This document shows, in pieces, positions 1 through 10,791 of a DNA stretch of 64,000 nucleotides. The DNA lies in assembly GCA_019188255.1 (NCBI GenBank), contig JAETXT010000003.1, positions 4,402,001 to 4,466,000 of the forward strand, read 5' to 3'. The notes under the pieces are model-generated. The model was not told where the DNA came from. It did no database searches and was given only the letters and a program-made list of their open reading frames with translations. The translations under genes and the position numbers were made by a program. Origin of the DNA: Verticillium longisporum. Taxonomy: Eukaryota; Ascomycota; Sordariomycetes; Glomerellales; Plectosphaerellaceae. Position 1 is the stretch's first letter. Each line of letters opens with the position of its first letter.

Positions 1-207
1 AATCTCGTCGTCGGAGCTGTCGTTGAGCGTGTAGTTTTGGGCCTCCTTTTTCGACGCGGTTGTCCCAGCTGAGGCCACGGGGTTGGATTCGGTACGACCA
101 AGGACGGGTCGAGATGGAGGGCGTCGAAGAGCTTGACGTTGTGATGTTCTCCGAACGAGCCCAGAGCCCTGGGACATGCCCATCGGTGTAGGAGAGGCGG
201 TCGCCAT
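1..207 (-). CDS. N-terminal fragment of an unidentified protein, cut by the window edge
   Basis: The minus strand opens with ATG at 207-205 and stays open to the edge, giving 69 residues. The fragment is rich in Ser, Arg and Pro (RRTSQRQALRRPPSRP) and ends in an acidic stretch, TLNDSSDDEI. A low-complexity basic N-terminus like this is common in fungal nuclear, kinase or cytoskeletal proteins. It vaguely recalls the start of fungal checkpoint kinases, but that is memory only and no catalytic domain is in view. The start is chosen because it is the first in-frame ATG and the sequence upstream loses coding character. The identity is unknown. Confidence 0.5.
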   Translation of the reverse strand, partial: MATASPTPMGMSQGSGLVRRTSQRQALRRPPSRPVLGRTESNPVASAGTTASKKEAQNYTLNDSSDDEI

Positions 208-1002
208 GTCGGGTTTTGTTGTCGTGAGATTCGATATTGCTGAAATGGGCGTAACGCGTTCCTCCTCTTCACCAAACGTCCCAATGCTAGGAGAGTAGAA
301 GACGGAATCGACCAAAACTGCACTATCGTTTACGCGTTATTCGTACCCATGGTTCTGAAGATTAGAATGGGGGAGAAATTAGTTCATGCGGCGCGTCATG
401 GGAACTTGTATCGCGGGTGGACATGCCTGCTTGTTCCCTGTCCATGCCGAGTATTTGGGTGGAATCCTGTCAACCAATCACTCAGCTGCTGCGTTGCCGG
501 GACAACAACAAGCATGTGGAGACATGTCGCCAGAGTACACCATATCATTGGCGAGGGATCAATGTGCCTCCCTTACATAATCGCAAGTGGTTTTCGTCTT
601 CAAGGGCCTGAGGCACGCTATGGATCTATACCAAGACCAGCCGGAGAATGGGCCTGAACATTGACGAGAGTGTCCATCACAGAATGCCCATCGTTGCATT
701 GCATTGCATTGCATTACATTCACATCTTTCAGTTGGGCGAGCAGACCTGAGCGTAGATCCGAGCACCTCAAGTCATGTCACGGCAGCAATAAACGAGGCC
801 GTAGCCAATGCTCAGAAAAGTCGCCAGGCTTTTGATTGTTCATAACTAGACGAACGCTCTACGTGCCGCGAAACACGTCGAAACAGAGTCGAGACCAGAT
901 ACCCCCATGCTGAAGACGTGTGAACACCTGGTCCATCCCATGCGTAGCTTTTTTGAGAAAATTCGGAGGCCCGTCCAATCGTGGAAGTCGTGGGAAGGGT
1001 AT
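208..1002. other. Intergenic stretch with a short pentanucleotide repeat
   Basis: This lies between the start of the left-edge gene and the 3' end of the P2 gene, so it holds the promoter of the former and the P2 terminator. The only structure I see is about four copies of TTGCA at roughly 693-717. The open frames here are short and overlap one another without conserved motifs. Confidence 0.5.
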
Positions 1003-1461
1003 TTAGTCGAAGAGACCGAAGCCCATGTCGTCGTCGGACTCCTCCTTCTCTGTTGATAGTTAGCAACTGACGCGGCTTCGTAGCAGGTTGTGTGCGGAAA
1101 AAACGTACCCTCCTCCTTGGCCTCCTCCGCGGGAGCGTCACCGCCGGCGGCAGCAGCGCCACCGGCAGCGGGAGCAGCACCGCCAGCACCGCCCGAGGGG
1201 ACGGAGGCGAGCTTGTTGGAGCCCTCAGCGATGAGCTGTGATGCATGTCAGTAAAGTTGTACGACACCAAAAAAAAACATCCCAAGCGATGAGACGGCAT
1301 ACCTCGTTGATGTCCTTGCCCTTGAGCTCGGAGAGAAGCGTGTCAAGACGCTCCTGCTCGACCTCAGCACCGACAGACTCAAGGACGGCCTTGACGTCAG
1401 CGGCGGAGGGAGAGGTGTTGCCACCGAGGGTGAGGAGGAGGTAAGCCGCGAGGTGCTTCAT
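1003..1461 (-). CDS. RPP2: 60S acidic ribosomal protein P2 (three exons)
   Basis: This is the acidic stalk phosphoprotein of the large ribosomal subunit. With P0 and P1 it forms the stalk that recruits translation GTPases. The coding sequence is complement(1303..1461, 1109..1235, 1003..1049), giving 110 residues, the usual length. The N-terminus is [20 protein letters not shown]. The helical dimerisation region is followed by an Ala/Gly hinge (about residues 65-90) and the diagnostic C-terminal tail [12 protein letters not shown]. Both introns have GT/AG ends (GTATGC and GTACGT donors), and intron 2 has a GCTAAC branch site. It is transcribed divergently from the SPT2 gene across an 891-bp spacer. 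Confidence 0.97.
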
Positions 1462-2352
1462 CTTGAATTTGTGTCTATGCGACGTGAAGACGAATTAGCT
1501 TAGTCGTTTGCGAAAGATGTCGAGGATGCGACAGAGCTGGTTGCAGTGGCAGGGCAAGTACTAACAGATGGACGTGGTAAAGAACACGAGAGGTCAATCA
1601 ATTTAACCGCGAGTTGGGCGGAGACTGAATCTTCGAGTCCGAGGGGTTGATGGGTGGTTTTTTCGGTATAACCGGACAGGAAGTTGCAACGAAAAGTTCC
1701 AGGCAGATCGAGTTTTGTCGCAAGCTGACTCTGTGGGCACACCAAAATAGCCGACCCTTAGGGCGAAAGCTGCGCCATTGGTGGGGTGTCACATGTGGCT
1801 GGGAATACTATAAGCACCAGCCACGCAGTTTGTCATTCTCAGCACATTGCCCCACTACAACGCTTGGGGCCCCGGCTTATACATATCTCTGATAACATTT
1901 AGGTAATTGGCACCCCGATTGCTGGCCTAGACTGTACCCAGACGGCCAGGAGCAGAAGGACACCCAAAGGGGGCCAGCCGAACGGGCCTTCCCAAGGTGG
2001 TCTGTGCATTTCCGCTGATTTCGCCCTCTGCGCTACTGGGCACATATAAACTTGCCCACCTCGCCGCCTGCCTTAAGCCTTTGAAGCCTGCCAACGTTCC
2101 TCCCGCCCGTCCAACGCCTTTCACGACCTCGGAAATCCTCTACACATTGAAAACAGCGACTCCTAAGTCTAATCGTCTCGAAACATTTACAAAAAATCCG
2201 CTGCGGCTAGAGACACCCTAATCGCGAGCCGTAGTCTACGACTTCCATTCTCCCAGCCAGATGACTCAAACGAGGACATCATAGTTGCTGGCTTTGACTG
2301 CGCGCAACCCATCACAGTTGCTTGACGGGACTTCGTCACACAGTCAGCCGCC
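1462..2352. promoter_or_regulatory. Divergent promoter region between P2 and SPT2
   Basis: This 891-bp spacer separates two genes that start outward from it. A TATA-like CATATAAAC lies at about 2042-2050, followed by a pyrimidine-rich leader toward SPT2. No convincing coding frame was found. Confidence 0.45.
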
Positions 2353-3591
2353 ATGCCGGTGAGTGACTTCTGCGGGGGCGGAGATGAGGATGAGCTGGGT
2401 GGCGCTGTTCATGTGACTAACGAATGTGGCCAGATCGGAGATTTGCTCGCCTCCATCAGTGGCGACTCGTCACGCCCATCCTCGACACCGCAGCTGCCGC
2501 GAGCGAATAGCAACCTCAAGCGCAAAGCCGATGAGGAGTTGCGGCCTGCGGCCTCAAAGACTCCGCGGACCACGCCGGTAGCCTCGGGAGGTTCAGCGAC
2601 ATCCACTCGACCTCTCACGGACAAGGCACCCCCAACCCCGTACAAGGGCACCGCTGGCAATCGACCGACCGCGGTATCAAAACCCACCTATAGTTCCGCT
2701 GTCAAAACCGGCTCGGCCCCGGCCAGATCATCGAATGGAGGAAGCGCAGCGAAACTACCTGCTAGCCGGCCAACGCCGGCCGCCGCGGCGCCAGCGGTAA
2801 AAGCTGCCCCGCCAAAGAAAGGTTCATTCGCGGAGATCATGGCCCGGGCCCAAAAAGCTCAATCCACCATGGGACAAGTCGGGAAAATCCAGCACAAGGT
2901 CACGGAAAGGGGTGTTGGTAGGAAGGAAAGGGAAGAGCCGGTTAAGGATGCCAAACAGCCCCTGGCCAGGACATCATCCAAGTTCAAAGGTTCTGCCAGG
3001 CCCGCCAATGGTCCTTCTCGGTCGACGAACGGCTCGGCTCGACCAACAAACGGCACATCACGACCAGGAGGCCCACCACTACAGCGGAATATCGCTACCA
3101 AGGACCCGCGTAACGGTGCTTCTGGTCGAGGAAAGGACAAGCGAGCCCCTCCTGTTGAAGAGAAGAAGATCAAGAAGGCTGCTATTGCCACGACCGGCTA
3201 CACTGGCACAGCCCGGCCCCGTCCTGGCACCGCCTCCAAAGCGAAACCTGCAGCTCCTGGCGGCGCTCACAGCAACCCCCGCGCAGCTCCCCGCTACGGC
3301 GGCTCCTCCAAGCGCTCCCGCTACGATGAAGACGAGGACGAGGAGATGGACGACTTCATCGACTATGATGACGAGGAGGAGGACGACATGGGCGGTCCTC
3401 GCTATCGTTATGATTCGGGCTCTGAATCCGACATGGAAGCCGGCATGGACGACATTTACGACGAGGAGGCCGAGGCCGAGCGTGCCGCGCGGCGGGAGGA
3501 CATTGAACAGGAGCGCCTCGAGAAGCGCCTCAAGGCCGAAAAGGAGGAACGAAAGCGCAAGTTCCTCGAGCAGCAGCGGAACCGCCGCTAG
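2353..3591 (+). CDS. SPT2: SPT2 chromatin protein (histone H3-H4 chaperone)
   Basis: SPT2-family proteins bind H3-H4 during transcription. The C-terminus shows the family domain: an acidic run DDFIDYDDEEEDD, then SESDMEAGMDDIYDEEAEAE, then a basic helix rich in Arg, Glu and Lys ending KRKFLEQQRNRR. The middle is disordered, rich in Ser, Pro, Lys and Gly with repeated RPANG/RPTNG segments. I place an intron at 2359-2433, with a GTGAGT donor, a GACTAAC branch and a CAG acceptor. Its 75 bp are a multiple of three, so the unspliced frame also reads through. Splicing gives MP|IGDLLASISGD, which fits the family better than the retained sequence. The CDS is join(2353..2358, 2434..3591), 387 residues. 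The first exon is only six coding bases. Confidence 0.85.
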   Translation: MPVSDFCGGGDEDELGGAVHVTNECGQIGDLLASISGDSSRPSSTPQLPRANSNLKRKADEELRPAASKTPRTTPVASGGSATSTRPLTDKAPPTPYKGTAGNRPTAVSKPTYSSAVKTGSAPARSSNGGSAAKLPASRPTPAAAAPAVKAAPPKKGSFAEIMARAQKAQSTMGQVGKIQHKVTERGVGRKEREEPVKDAKQPLARTSSKFKGSARPANGPSRSTNGSARPTNGTSRPGGPPLQRNIATKDPRNGASGRGKDKRAPPVEEKKIKKAAIATTGYTGTARPRPGTASKAKPAAPGGAHSNPRAAPRYGGSSKRSRYDEDEDEEMDDFIDYDDEEEDDMGGPRYRYDSGSESDMEAGMDDIYDEEAEAERAARREDIEQERLEKRLKAEKEERKRKFLEQQRNRR

Positions 3592-4776
3592 AACGGTATC
3601 TCCTCTTGCATGCGGTTCAGCATCGTTACGCCCTCTTGATTATCATACCCACCCCATCTCATCCATCAGCGACGGCGTTGTCCTTGCTTTTTTTGAACCA
3701 AGAATTCATACTTTCCATTTCTATTTATTTGCTTTTCCGCAACAACGCGCATCCCGCAGCTGGGAATAGGGGGCGATAAGGGGGGGTGCAGGTTTTCTTG
3801 GGAAGTACATCAAACGTGGGGCGTTTGCCGCGTTGTGTCGGTAGATAGGTATTCATAGGTTTCTTGCTTTGCAGGATGGGCTGCATTGGATAAACTGTTA
3901 TGTATTTGGTTTGCTCACATGAATTTCTGTGATTCGTAATTCATAATCTTGCCGCGATATGGGCTGGTCCATAAGTCCAGATATCACCGCTACCTGTAAG
4001 TGGGATTGCCGTCGTCAGAGTCAATTATATTCATCTTCCAGCCTGCTCAGTCATCCTGACATAAATTAACTCTCATCAGTAGTATCCACGGGTGGCTGAC
4101 ATGCCTGAGTACACCAACGTGATTGTACCTATATCGCCCGCAAATGAAGCATTGTATCAACCAAACGTAGATAGTGACGGCCGCCCGTATCAAGACAGGG
4201 AGGTTCATCTCGGCGTCTGATCCACTAGCACTTAAGGTCCCCGGCCTGCCACGTGCCTGTGGACTCTGTCTCTGTGTTTCCCAACCCCTGGCAACTTCGC
4301 CACGGTAAACGCACATGGCGATACACAGAAGTATGCGTCCTGTCCACATGTCCTGGAACATTTCTTCGCCGTTAAGGTCAAAACTAGATCAACGACCGCA
4401 AACTTTGCGTTTCTATACTTGGTTCGTACCCAGATCCAATCCTGTGAGGTTCTATAGCCCGCAAAAATACATTCCTGGTTGCAAGGACAGGCTTCTGATC
4501 ACGCACAAACCGGGCCGGCGAATCATCTGAAGCTTGTGTAGAGGAGGTAGTACATAAATCGAGCCAGTACAAGATACACTGATAGTGCTCAAGCCAGGAC
4601 TACTTCTCCGCCAATTGATGGGAGAGCCTGGTGAGCAGGATTCAGAGGGAACAAGCTTAAAATGAGCGGGGGCAGCAGATGAAAACCAAACTCGCTGCAT
4701 CCTGTTCCAAGGTCACTGCAACTCAGGGTGTCCTGGTTAGCATTGCAGGCCCAGAAATTCATTTTTCGCTCTTTGA
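3592..4776. other. Convergent 3' spacer
   Basis: This lies between the stop codons of SPT2 (plus) and the NUFIP1-like gene (minus), so it carries both 3' UTRs. The small open frames overlap on opposite strands and show no motif. I see nothing else here. Confidence 0.5.
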
Positions 4777-6767
4777 CTAGGGAAGATCCTCCGACTTCAA
4801 ACCAGAGTTACCATATCCACTAAGGTTCCACCCCTTGTACTGGGGCTTGCCGCCGGTCTTCGCAATCTGCAGAGCAGAAGGGGGTGGGTTATGCGGCGGT
4901 AGACCATGCTTTGGTCGAACAGGTGCCCGGGGCAGCGATGAGTGGGCTGCAGGAAGCGTGCTTTCGCTTTGAGGTGCCCGTTGTTCCGCCGCACCAGAGT
5001 GCTGACTGTTGGCAGCGGCAGCTTCGGCATTCTTTTGCTCAGAAATCACGCCCTTTTCTCGTAGGTACTGGATAGACCGCAGCACAGTCAGATCTTCTTG
5101 GTCCTTGTCGTTGAGAACCAGACGTTGCTGGATCGTCAGGTTGCCGTTATTGGCTTCGCGCTCTTTCATGGCCGCTTCTCTAACTTCAGGGTCATGGACG
5201 AAGCGGCACTTGCCCTTCTTGCCACATGTACCACCGGTGGCATAATACTTGCAGTGCTTGCTGACATCTGCCTTCTTCGCTGGAGGAGGCGGCGCCGGAA
5301 GATGTTGCGAGCGAGTCGACAGAACTTCGGGCTGGTCGTCACCTGAAACCATATCAGAGAGAACAGGACTGCCCCTCATCTCATCACCCTCGTCTTGCTG
5401 CTCGCGCTTCCGTTTGATGGATGACTCAACCATTTCGAGTTGCTTTCTCAGCTTCTGGGCCATCTTTTCTTGCCTTTCAAGGGCAGCTGCGCGTTTGTCG
5501 CCATGTTGATTGTTTGCCACCTCGGCATCCTTCTTGGCCTTTGAACGGGCAGCAGTGGGGAAGTTCTTTCTTCTGTCGGCAATGTATGAAGCAATATCGC
5601 TGACTCTGGCCATGGTGTTAAGAGCGCTCCAGAAAGAACAAACAGGAAGGAAATCACCTACTGAAGAGCATCTTGACCGATGAGTTGGCGGAGTGTCTCC
5701 TCTTCTTTCTCGTCATCCTCAGATTCCGAGTCTTGACCCGGTGTGAGCCCGAGCGTGTTAGTCTTCCTCTTCTTTTTCTTCCCAGAAGCGTTGGAGTCTT
5801 GCTTGTGAAAATGAGACGGGCCATCAGGACGCTGTCCTCCATGTCGCGGTCGATTCTTATCGCCGCCATGGTGATTGCCTTTGCCTCGCACGTTGCCACC
5901 ACCGCCACCGCCACGGAAGCCGCCCCTGCCACGTCCGGAGTGGTGTCCGTCTTGCTTGTAGTGGTCACGACCGGAATGAGGAGTTGAAACGTGTGAAGGA
6001 GGGGGAGGAGCAGGTGGGTAGGCATGATATTGGGGCTGGTGCTGAGGGGCTTGGGGGTACGCGCCTTGGGCACGAGGATCTGGGCCAGGGTAAGGCTGAG
6101 GATAGCTGCCGCTCACTTGAGGCTGCATGCCTGGGGTAGGATACTCGACACGAGCCTGGTCTCCCGAACTTGGAGCCCTCGATGCGTTCCTGTCACTTCC
6201 GTATCCGCCCCGATGATGTCCACCGCCGTATGGAGGCTGAGATCGGTCGTTACTCGCCCAGCCCTGCTGCGGGTTATATGGGGGAGGTGCCGCGTAATGA
6301 TATTGCTGTTGCTGTTGTGCGGTGGGGGGACCGGCGTAGGCTGGCTGGTGTGCAGGAGGCTGGGAATGTGCGTATGCCTGGGGAGCATAGTTTGGATGGT
6401 AGTTTGCAGTCGAGAGTGGCGCTGGCGCATGGGGCTGGTGCTGTGTAGGCGTCGGTGTATGACCTTGAGGCCATTGCGGATGCTGTGGAGGGTAATTTCC
6501 GGGCGGGGGTTGAGGAGCAGGATAGCCAGCGGCATGAGGTGCGTAATGTTGTTGCTGGCTGTGGCCGCCATACTCGTAATGGGGAGGTGTCGGTGTGTAC
6601 TCTGGGCGACCGCCAGCAGGATACCCAGCTCGACCCCTACCAGCCGGAGAACCGCCATTACGAGGTCCGTTATGTTGGTATTGGGCACCATGATGGCTAT
6701 AGCCAGCGTGTCCCGACTGTGATGCCTGGGGGGGTGGAGGCGGAGGGCCGTAGTTGTAGCCCGACAT
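4777..6767 (-). CDS. NUFIP1: NUFIP1/Rsa1-type protein with CCCH zinc finger
   Basis: The product resembles NUFIP1, whose yeast counterpart is Rsa1, a box C/D snoRNP assembly factor acting with the R2TP complex. The CDS is complement(5662..6767, 4777..5605), 644 residues. The first about 260 residues are Pro/Gln/Tyr/Gly-rich and disordered (MSGYNYGPPPPPP). An RGG-like stretch FRGGGGGGNVRGKG follows, then an Arg/Lys-rich block and an acidic patch. Exon 2 starts with the NUFIP1 signature VSDIASYIADRRKNFP. It continues with a coiled Lys/Arg/Glu helix and a CCCH finger CKYYATGGTCGKKGKC..H of spacing C-x8-C-x5-C-x3-H. The intron (5606-5661) uses a GTAGGT donor that skips an in-frame TAG at 5660-5658. 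It is divergent from RPC25. Confidence 0.85.
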
Positions 6768-7457
6768 GGCGGGCTATCGTGTCGAAACGCGGCCAACTAA
6801 GGCCTCCAGAAGATCCTTGAGAACCAAGAAATGAATCCACAGCTTCGAGGCGATCGGGTTCGTAAGGGTGCCGAAAGCCAGGCAAGCGAGCCAGAATGCA
6901 ATCAGGCGGCGAGGCTGTGTGACCGTTCTTCGGACTCTCGAGGGTTGAAATGCAGATCGGACTTTTCCTGTAATATAGGCCACGAGGAAGTGACGAAGCA
7001 GTTGTTCCCAGGGCAGTGCCTGGGGTCAAAGATAGCCAGTTCGAGGGAGGCGGTGGTGAAGATGGAGAAGCTGTGGATGATGAATTGGTTGAATGATGGG
7101 AAAGACATTAGCTGGCAGATTCCGACTCGAGGAACACGAACAGGAGGTGTCGCAGCTTGGTGGAGATATGCCTTTTCATGCATAGCGCTAACGCATACTG
7201 AAGGTCAGTGGGCGCAGGGCCCCGTACAGGACGACTCTGATTTCTATGTTAAGCAGGCGGTCAGAGTGGGGTCGGTGTCGTTCACGATTCTGCCGACTTT
7301 CCGTCTTCAGAATCAGCATCTTATTCACTACGATCTTCAATTGAACTTACTGCCCTGCCATATTTACGTGTTCATTCCCCGTCAAGACCCAGGAGTCCTT
7401 TGTTCTGGCGATTTGCTATGGATGTAGCACTTTGTGGACGATAAAACCCCCGCTGAA
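6768..7457. promoter_or_regulatory. Divergent promoter region between the NUFIP1-like gene and RPC25
   Basis: This 690-bp spacer separates two outward-facing genes. A 198-codon frame lies open on the plus strand (6831-7427), but its translation has no recognisable motif and it runs up to the RPC25 leader. I treat it as a chance frame. Confidence 0.4.
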
Positions 7458-8234
7458 ATGTTCATTCTCGTGAGTCTTCCAGAAGGCTTTTTTTCTTCCC
7501 GTAAGGGTACGATTCTGACTGTCACTCGGTAGACCAAAATCGCGGATCTGGTCCAGATCGCGCCCGACGATTTCAAAAAACGAAGCATAGTGGCCATTGA
7601 AGACAACATCAACGCCAAGTATGCAAATCGTGTCATTCAGAAAATCGGGCTTTGCATCTGCCTTTATGATCTCCTGTGGACCTCAGAGGGGCTCATCGGC
7701 CATGGCACAGGTTTGGTGAACGTGAATGGTAAAAATGGCGTTCTATAGGTTCAAAGAACGACGACTGACAGCCTTTAGTCGAGTTTCGCCTCGTCGTTTT
7801 CCGGCCCTTCAAGGGTGAGGTCATGCTGGGCCGTATTCGAAGTGCGACCCCAGCGGGCATCAACCGTGAGTCCCACTGCTAGCTGAGGCATCGGGTTCGA
7901 TTCTAACACTGAAGACAGTCCGCACTGACTTTTTGACGACATCTTCGTCCCCTTTGAAGATCTTCCCGAGGGAGCCGAGTTCAACCACCGGGATCAGATT
8001 TGGATATGGAACTGTGACGAGGAAACGCAGCTGTTCTACGACATTCACGAAATGGTTCGCTTCCAGGTCATCGATGAGGAATGGCACGACCAGGCGCCGC
8101 TGGGTCCAAGCCAGTCGGAGGAGGAGGTACTTCCAACGCCCTACAAGATCAAGGGCTCCATGGCCATGGATGGACTGGGTGTCTGCCTTTGGTGGGATGG
8201 CGAAGGAAACGAGGAGCAGGAACAGGCTGTTTGA
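7458..8234 (+). CDS. RPC25: RNA polymerase III subunit RPC25 (Rpb7-like), with an apparent frameshift
   Basis: Rpc25 pairs with Rpc17 in the Pol III stalk and is needed for initiation at tRNA and 5S genes. The exons are 7458..7469, 7533..7728, 7779..7865 and 7919..8234. Exon 1 has only four codons (MFIL). The N-terminal Rpb7 fold reads TKIADLVQIAPDDFKKRSIV, followed by GLCICLYDLLW and FRLVVFRPFKGEVMLGRI. The C-terminal OB domain shows DDIFVPFEDLPEGAEF, IWIWNCDEETQLFYD and ends MDGLGVCLWWDGEG. In exon 4 the T run at 7930-7934 has five bases where six are needed. As given, the frame meets a TGA or shifts. One extra base restores a 203-residue protein of normal length. I think a base was missed in assembly. 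It converges on EMC3, 62 bp away. Confidence 0.92.
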
Positions 8235-8296
8235 AGGGGGCACGCATAGCTGGCGGCGGAATTGGGCTGGCACGGATTTGATTTGTCTATGAGTTT

Positions 8297-9241
8297 CTAT
8301 GTTCTGATACCCTGGAGCAGCCTCTGCTCAACTTCATCGAGGACAGAGTAATGTTCAACAACGGCGATGTTCTCAGCCTCACCCTGGAAGAGCTTGTCAG
8401 GGTCCTGTCCAGGACCAAACATCTGGGCGTTTTGTGGGGGTCCCATCTGGCCCATTTGCTGGGCCATCTGGCTGGCGGCTGGGACATGTCAGTGACTACT
8501 GCATCAAAACCAGAAGATTCCAACCATGCTTACCGTTGTCACTGCCCAAGAGGAAAACGAAGACAGACTGGAGACCAAAGATGCAGAGGAAGTACCACGA
8601 AATGCTAGACATCCAACGAGAATCTAGGTCCTTGGTCGCAACGCCAGACTGCAGCATGCTCTTGAACTTGATGGTGATGGGGAAAGGCAGTTTCACTGCA
8701 AGATATTAGCACGCGACCAATTGGTTCAAGTACAGGTACGCCATACTGATAACGTATCCGCTGAAAAAAGCGTTGATCCAGCTCATGATGAGGGTGTTGG
8801 GAATGATCATGGCCATGTTGTTCTTCATCATACCCATCATGCCGTCCATGGCACTCGGGTCGGACAGAGGGATGGCGGGGGGCTGGCCCTTGCTGACGGG
8901 GTTCATGAGGTACGCGCCTGGTTCGTATGGAGGGATGAGCTGCTCGCGGCTCGCCTCAAGGGACTTCTTCGACAGGACGTGGTGGTGGTTGCGGACGGAC
9001 TGGCCGTGGATCATGACGCGCTGTTCCTTCATTGTCGGCTTGTCGATGACTTTGGGTGCGTTGGCAAGCAGAGTGGCGGCATAGTGACGGAGAATGCCGG
9101 TCAGGATCATGACGATGGTGATTGGTACGAGGATCCAGTAGCTAGAGTCAATGGTTAGCATCGTCAGAAAGACGCATCGAGCGGGGATGCGCACAAGAGC
9201 TGGGGATCCCGATGGATCGTCTGAACGGGTGGTTGAGCCAT
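8297..9241 (-). CDS. EMC3: ER membrane protein complex subunit 3 (EMC3)
   Basis: EMC3 is the YidC/Oxa1-related insertase subunit of the ER membrane protein complex, which inserts transmembrane helices of low hydrophobicity. The four exons are complement(9195..9241, 8747..9141, 8534..8695, 8297..8478), 261 residues. The start is MAQPPVQTIHRDPQLFYWIL, with the first membrane segment at about residues 16-38 (ILVPITIVMILTGILRHYA). A cytosolic coiled region follows, then two further hydrophobic segments: MIIPNTLIMSWINAFFSGYV, and one around WYFLCIFGLQSVFVFLL. A Met/Gln-rich tail (AASQMAQQMGQMG) comes near the C-terminus. All introns have GT/AG ends, two with a GCTAA branch. It shares a divergent promoter with SPC2, another ER membrane gene. 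Confidence 0.95.
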
Positions 9242-9652
9242 GGCTTTCGATTCAATGAGCTTTCCTCTTCACGAGATGAAGTGCAGTATGTTGCGCAGCG
9301 ATATGAGGCCCGGCACGTCGTGAAGTCGGAAGCTGGCGGGCAATTCGGAAACACGACGTTGGAGTTGCAGTTGGCGCTCCTCTTTGCCTTGTGGCCAGCT
9401 TTGGCACCCTACGCAGCAACATCAGCGGCACTAGTCCGCATTGGGTCAATCACCCCGCTTGCCGAACTGTAGCAGGGGACGGTGCTAGGTACACCAAGAC
9501 ATCGCGACAGGCCAGCCTGGAGCTTAGACAAGCTTCACTGTCTGTCACTCCGGTCTTCTTCCAAACCGCAGCACAGAACACGGCTTTGCCCCAGCGCACT
9601 GCGATACACTTCTCCAAATATCTCGTCATTGCTGCTCCAGAGACTAGCAATC
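9242..9652. promoter_or_regulatory. Divergent promoter region between EMC3 and SPC2
   Basis: This 411-bp spacer separates two genes of ER protein insertion and processing that start outward from it. A shared promoter would allow co-expression, which is inference. I see no distinct regulatory motif. Confidence 0.4.
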
Positions 9653-10448
9653 ATGTCGTCCGAAGAAAGAATAACCGTCCACAACCTGGCGGGTGAGATC
9701 ACCACTTGCACCACGGTAGCTCTAGGGCTCTCACTAACTCGGAGTTTTTCAGATCTCAAGAACACCTCAGACGACGCGATTCCCAACTACCTCAACTCTC
9801 TCAAGTTTACTCAGTCCCATACGCTAGTTGATATCCGTCTCGCCCTCGGCTATACCGCCTTCGCCATCGCCGGTGCCTGCTTCGCCTGGGACTACAAGTT
9901 TGGCTTCGACGCAACAAAGCAGTACTCAGCCGTCGCCGTCGCCCTTTACACGCTCATCAACAGTGCTCTGACCCTCTGGATCTGGCTCGTCGAGAAGGGC
10001 GTGATCTACCAGGGAACATCCCCCTCTGGCGAGAAGGTAATGTGCCACTGGCCATCCTGAACCGCTCTCAGCACAGTCAGCTAACAAACTATGTCCCCAG
10101 ATCTCCGTCGCTACTTCAACAGTCAAAAACGTCCCTACCTACCACCTCAAGATCACCCTGACCCCGAAGTCCGGCGCCCCCACGACCATTGATCTTGCCA
10201 AGCCCTTCACCCAGTGGTTCGACTCCAAGGGCACATTCGTCGTCGTTCCCTTCCAGGAGATGCTCGCAACCGGCGTCCCAGCCATCGGCAAGCTCGACGC
10301 GCGCCGCGTCCGCTCCGGCGCCGAGGCTGAGAAGCAGCAGGATGTGTACGACCCTGCTGTCCTCGATGCTGTTCTCGCCGCTCAGTCTTCGGCTTCGGCG
10401 ACGGGAAGCGCGGCAGAGAGCAAGTCTACAAAGCGGAGGAAGGCGTAA
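9653..10448 (+). CDS. SPC2: Signal peptidase complex subunit 2 (SPC2/SPCS2)
   Basis: This is a non-catalytic subunit of the ER signal peptidase complex that contacts the Sec61 channel. The exons are 9653..9692, 9753..10036 and 10101..10448, 223 residues. The N-terminus is MSSEERITVHNLADLKNTSD. Two membrane segments follow: one around ALGYTAFAIAGACFAW (about residues 45-60) and one around YTLINSALTLWIWLVEKG (about 75-95). The cytosolic C-terminal domain contains VPTYHLKITLTPKSG and FTQWFDSKGTFVVVPFQEML. It ends in a Ser-rich linker and KRRKA, consistent with a cytosolic ER-membrane tail. Splicing brings G|AT together at the first junction (LADLK). It converges with MMS19. Confidence 0.93.
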
Positions 10449-10791
10449 GAGCATTCGGTATTGGGGCGGTTTGGGCCTGGGTTAGTTCTCCGAGGAATTT
10501 CTTTGAATTTCTTTCGGAAGTGCTAGGCTTTGAAAATCAAAAGAAAGCATCCAAAAGCAGAGAAAACATTCATGTTCGGCGTTATTCAAAGCGTAAGCAG
10601 CGCATGGGCGCAATGGAATATTCTGCGGCATCACAGGTCCATGGTTGGGATACTGCTGCATCTCGAAAGAAAGGAAAACAAAATCAAAGAACATCTTTTC
10701 AGTGTCAAATGTGATGATACACGCATGTCTAAGATGGTGGACCCTCCCCTATTAAGCACAGAGAGTTCTTCTACTTGGTGTATACAACCTC
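10449..10791. other. Convergent 3' spacer
   Basis: This 343-bp stretch lies between the stop codons of SPC2 and MMS19. It is A-rich in the middle and likely holds both polyadenylation regions. I see nothing else. Confidence 0.5.

Noticed and set aside
6831..7427. 198-codon plus-strand frame
   Set aside because: It lies in the divergent promoter between two well-supported genes, has no motif and overlaps minus-strand frames of similar quality.
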